7,879 nt of DNA, from the NCBI GenBank assembly GCA_002686195.1, contig NZAS01000121.1, forward strand, positions 1 through 7,879, in the 5' to 3' direction. A model generated the notes under the pieces. The model made no database searches. It was not told the DNA's origin and saw only the letters and a program-made list of their open reading frames with translations. The stretch comes from Candidatus Pacearchaeota archaeon (GTDB lineage: Archaea > Nanoarchaeota > Nanoarchaeia > Pacearchaeales > GW2011-AR1). Below are positions 6,671 to 7,879 of this stretch, piece after piece. The first letter of the stretch is position 1, and each line of letters starts with the position of its first letter. A program made the translations under genes and the position numbers.

Positions 6671-7879
6671 TTACAACTCCGAGTTCATTTCGATGTAGCA
6701 AGTATCTGAACCGTCTTGGGAGATACGCCCTACGTCGCCTGCAGTGAAAGGCGTCCCGGTTCCTGTTACCCGAATACTTGCAGAAGTCTCTCCTGCTGCA
6801 TCCACGGCCACAACAGTACCGTTTGAATTACTTGCTGCCTCAGTATACGCATCAAAGGTTGCTGCCGCAGTAAACGTAATCGTTGGATCAACCCTCTTTC
6901 GCGTGTAAAAGATTTTAACATCGACCAGAGATGTACTAAGCGCCGCGCCGTAAGCAATTACTTCACCTCCGGCATTGTAGTTCAGCCGCTCATAGTACCG
7001 TTCGCACGCCCTCAATTCATCCCCATAAGTCAGATGCTCAAACGGCGTGTCGATGGAGCCGACTTCAAGCTGGATGCCGGTGATGTAACAATCTTCATCA
7101 GTCGTGGCGAAAAGGTTGGTGCTACCCATGTCGATGCCCAACTGGTTATTATTTGTTGCCCCCCATGTGCTTGCCGCCCCACCTTGATAGGTCGAGCCAG
7201 CCGTCATCATCCAGCGGATAAGAAGTCCTGCCCCCGTATCATTATTGATGGTGCCACTAGTGTCGCCGGGAATTGCAAGGACAAAATGTTCCCAAGTGTC
7301 GGGCGACGCGACTGTGAAGGGTATACCCATTCTGCGGGAGCCGTCAGGCTGATCGACGGAGACACAAAACGTCTGCGCCAGAGATGCGCGGAACCAAAAC
7401 GAAAGAACCATCGCCTTGGCCGCAGCGTTCCCATACTCAAGATGTTGTAAATTTTGAGCCTCAATTGGCTGCGTAAAGGCGTATCCATCATTAGCAGCAA
7501 TGGACGCATCGTTTGTTGTTACGTCAAACTTCATACTAAAACCGAAACCCTTACCGGAAGGGACTGAGGTATCTTGTGTGACGGTCATTTCCCCCGGCTC
7601 TGAGCCGGATTGCCGCTCGTGTTTGTACCTATCGCAAACATCTAAATATGCACCCGCCGACCCAAACACGTTTGTTTCCGAGGTGCCCCTTTGAACAACA
7701 CGCATTGCGCCATTGATAATGAGATTCCGCGCACGCCAAGGAACAGCCTTATAGTCCGTCCCATCGGACATCATACCGTCGCCGTCAGCTTGCGTAATGG
7801 CAGCAACGTCGGTAAGATTGGCATGTTCCGCCTGACCAAATCCAGTAGCCGTGCCACTATTAGCAATAGTGGCACCTGA
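6671..7879 (-). CDS. Tail-fibre/adhesin-like protein, C-terminal part (5' end outside window)
   Basis: The frame is open from the right edge to a TAA at 6671-6673, giving 402 codons. An ATG at 7774 exists, but the 35 codons before it are open in the same frame, no Shine-Dalgarno-like site precedes it, and their peptide (GFGQAEHANLTDVAAITQ, then ADGDGMMSDGT) is typical fibre linker sequence. I therefore treat the gene as 5'-truncated by the window. Counting from that ATG, residues 17-30 (NLIINGAMRVVQRG) open a beta-sandwich-like domain common in phage fibres and resembling carbohydrate-binding modules. It closes at 231-261 with ITGIQLEVGSIDTPFEH and ELRACERYYERL. The last ~100 residues are Ala/Thr-rich and probably form the distal tip. 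The likely role is host-surface recognition at the tail end, inferred from the family resemblance and from the chaperone-like gene after it. Base composition is distinctly higher in G+C than gp8. Confidence 0.82.
   Translation of the reverse strand, partial: SGATIANSGTATGFGQAEHANLTDVAAITQADGDGMMSDGTDYKAVPWRARNLIINGAMRVVQRGTSETNVFGSAGAYLDVCDRYKHERQSGSEPGEMTVTQDTSVPSGKGFGFSMKFDVTTNDASIAANDGYAFTQPIEAQNLQHLEYGNAAAKAMVLSFWFRASLAQTFCVSVDQPDGSRRMGIPFTVASPDTWEHFVLAIPGDTSGTINNDTGAGLLIRWMMTAGSTYQGGAASTWGATNNNQLGIDMGSTNLFATTDEDCYITGIQLEVGSIDTPFEHLTYGDELRACERYYERLNYNAGGEVIAYGAALSTSLVDVKIFYTRKRVDPTITFTAAATFDAYTEAASNSNGTVVAVDAAGETSASIRVTGTGTPFTAGDVGRISQDGSDTCYIEMNSEL
6677..6680 (-). promoter_or_regulatory. 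Strong ribosome binding site for the 97-aa gene, inside the fibre gene end
   Basis: The minus strand reads GGAG, then seven bases, then the ATG at 6669. The site lies within the last codons of the upstream fibre gene, and stop and start are separated by one base, an arrangement typical of translational coupling. Confidence 0.72.
7851..7875. repeat. Perfect 11-bp inverted repeat with 3-nt loop inside the fibre gene
   Basis: GTGCCACTATT and its exact reverse complement AATAGTGGCAC flank the triplet AGC. The hairpin lies in frame within the fibre gene linker, where the peptide reads ATIANSGTATG. No T-run follows on either strand, so it is not a standard intrinsic terminator. Confidence 0.8.

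Noticed and set aside
7034..7450. 138-codon plus-strand frame
   Set aside because: It is antisense to the fibre gene, whose conserved NLIINGAM and LEVGS..TPFEH motifs establish the true frame.
7594..7608. Short G+C-rich palindrome CCGGCTC-T-GAGCCGG
   Set aside because: As a hairpin it leaves only a 6-bp stem, no T-run follows, and it lies in fibre coding sequence. Such a palindrome is plausible by chance in a G+C-rich gene.
7671..7774. ATG at 7774 as the true start of the fibre gene
   Set aside because: The frame is open for 35 more codons to the window edge with fibre-like linker sequence, and no Shine-Dalgarno-like site lies before this ATG.

Overview
The window is part of the late structural region of a T4-like myovirus (Straboviridae-type or marine T4-like lineage). 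All four recognisable genes lie on the minus strand and are transcribed from right to left. The key evidence is a 500-residue protein at 4817-6319. Its N terminus, its IPRRDW motif and its C-terminal segment (MENRPP/DQTE-like) match T4 baseplate wedge protein gp8. The AT-rich coding style and the Gly/Ser/Thr-rich beta-type insertions resemble T4-like phages of marine bacteria, but the host cannot be determined from this window.

In transcription order: (1) the 3' part of a tail-fibre/adhesin-like gene enters from the right edge (7879 to 6671). (2) One base later comes a 97-codon gene that looks like a small tail-fibre assembly chaperone (6669-6376). (3) A 56-bp gap carries an exact T4 late-promoter box, TATAAATA, reading toward gp8. 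(4) Then gp8 (6319-4817). (5) Six bases after the gp8 stop, a very long DUF4815-type virion structural gene starts at 4810 and runs off the left edge. It has 1603 uninterrupted codons here and is not finished. Coding density is essentially complete, and no gap longer than 56 bp exists.

Together the genes would build the distal tail: baseplate wedge (gp8), a giant baseplate or fibre-connecting protein (DUF4815-like), and a receptor-binding fibre with its helper. The main anomaly is compositional. The fibre/chaperone pair (right of about 6376) is clearly richer in G+C than gp8 and the giant gene: sampled 60-base lines give about 58-60% versus 37%. The pair also sits where T4 would have gene 7. 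This suggests a host-range cassette acquired from another phage and placed just upstream of the gp8 late promoter. I saw no RNA genes, CRISPR arrays, insertion sequences, integrases or defence genes.
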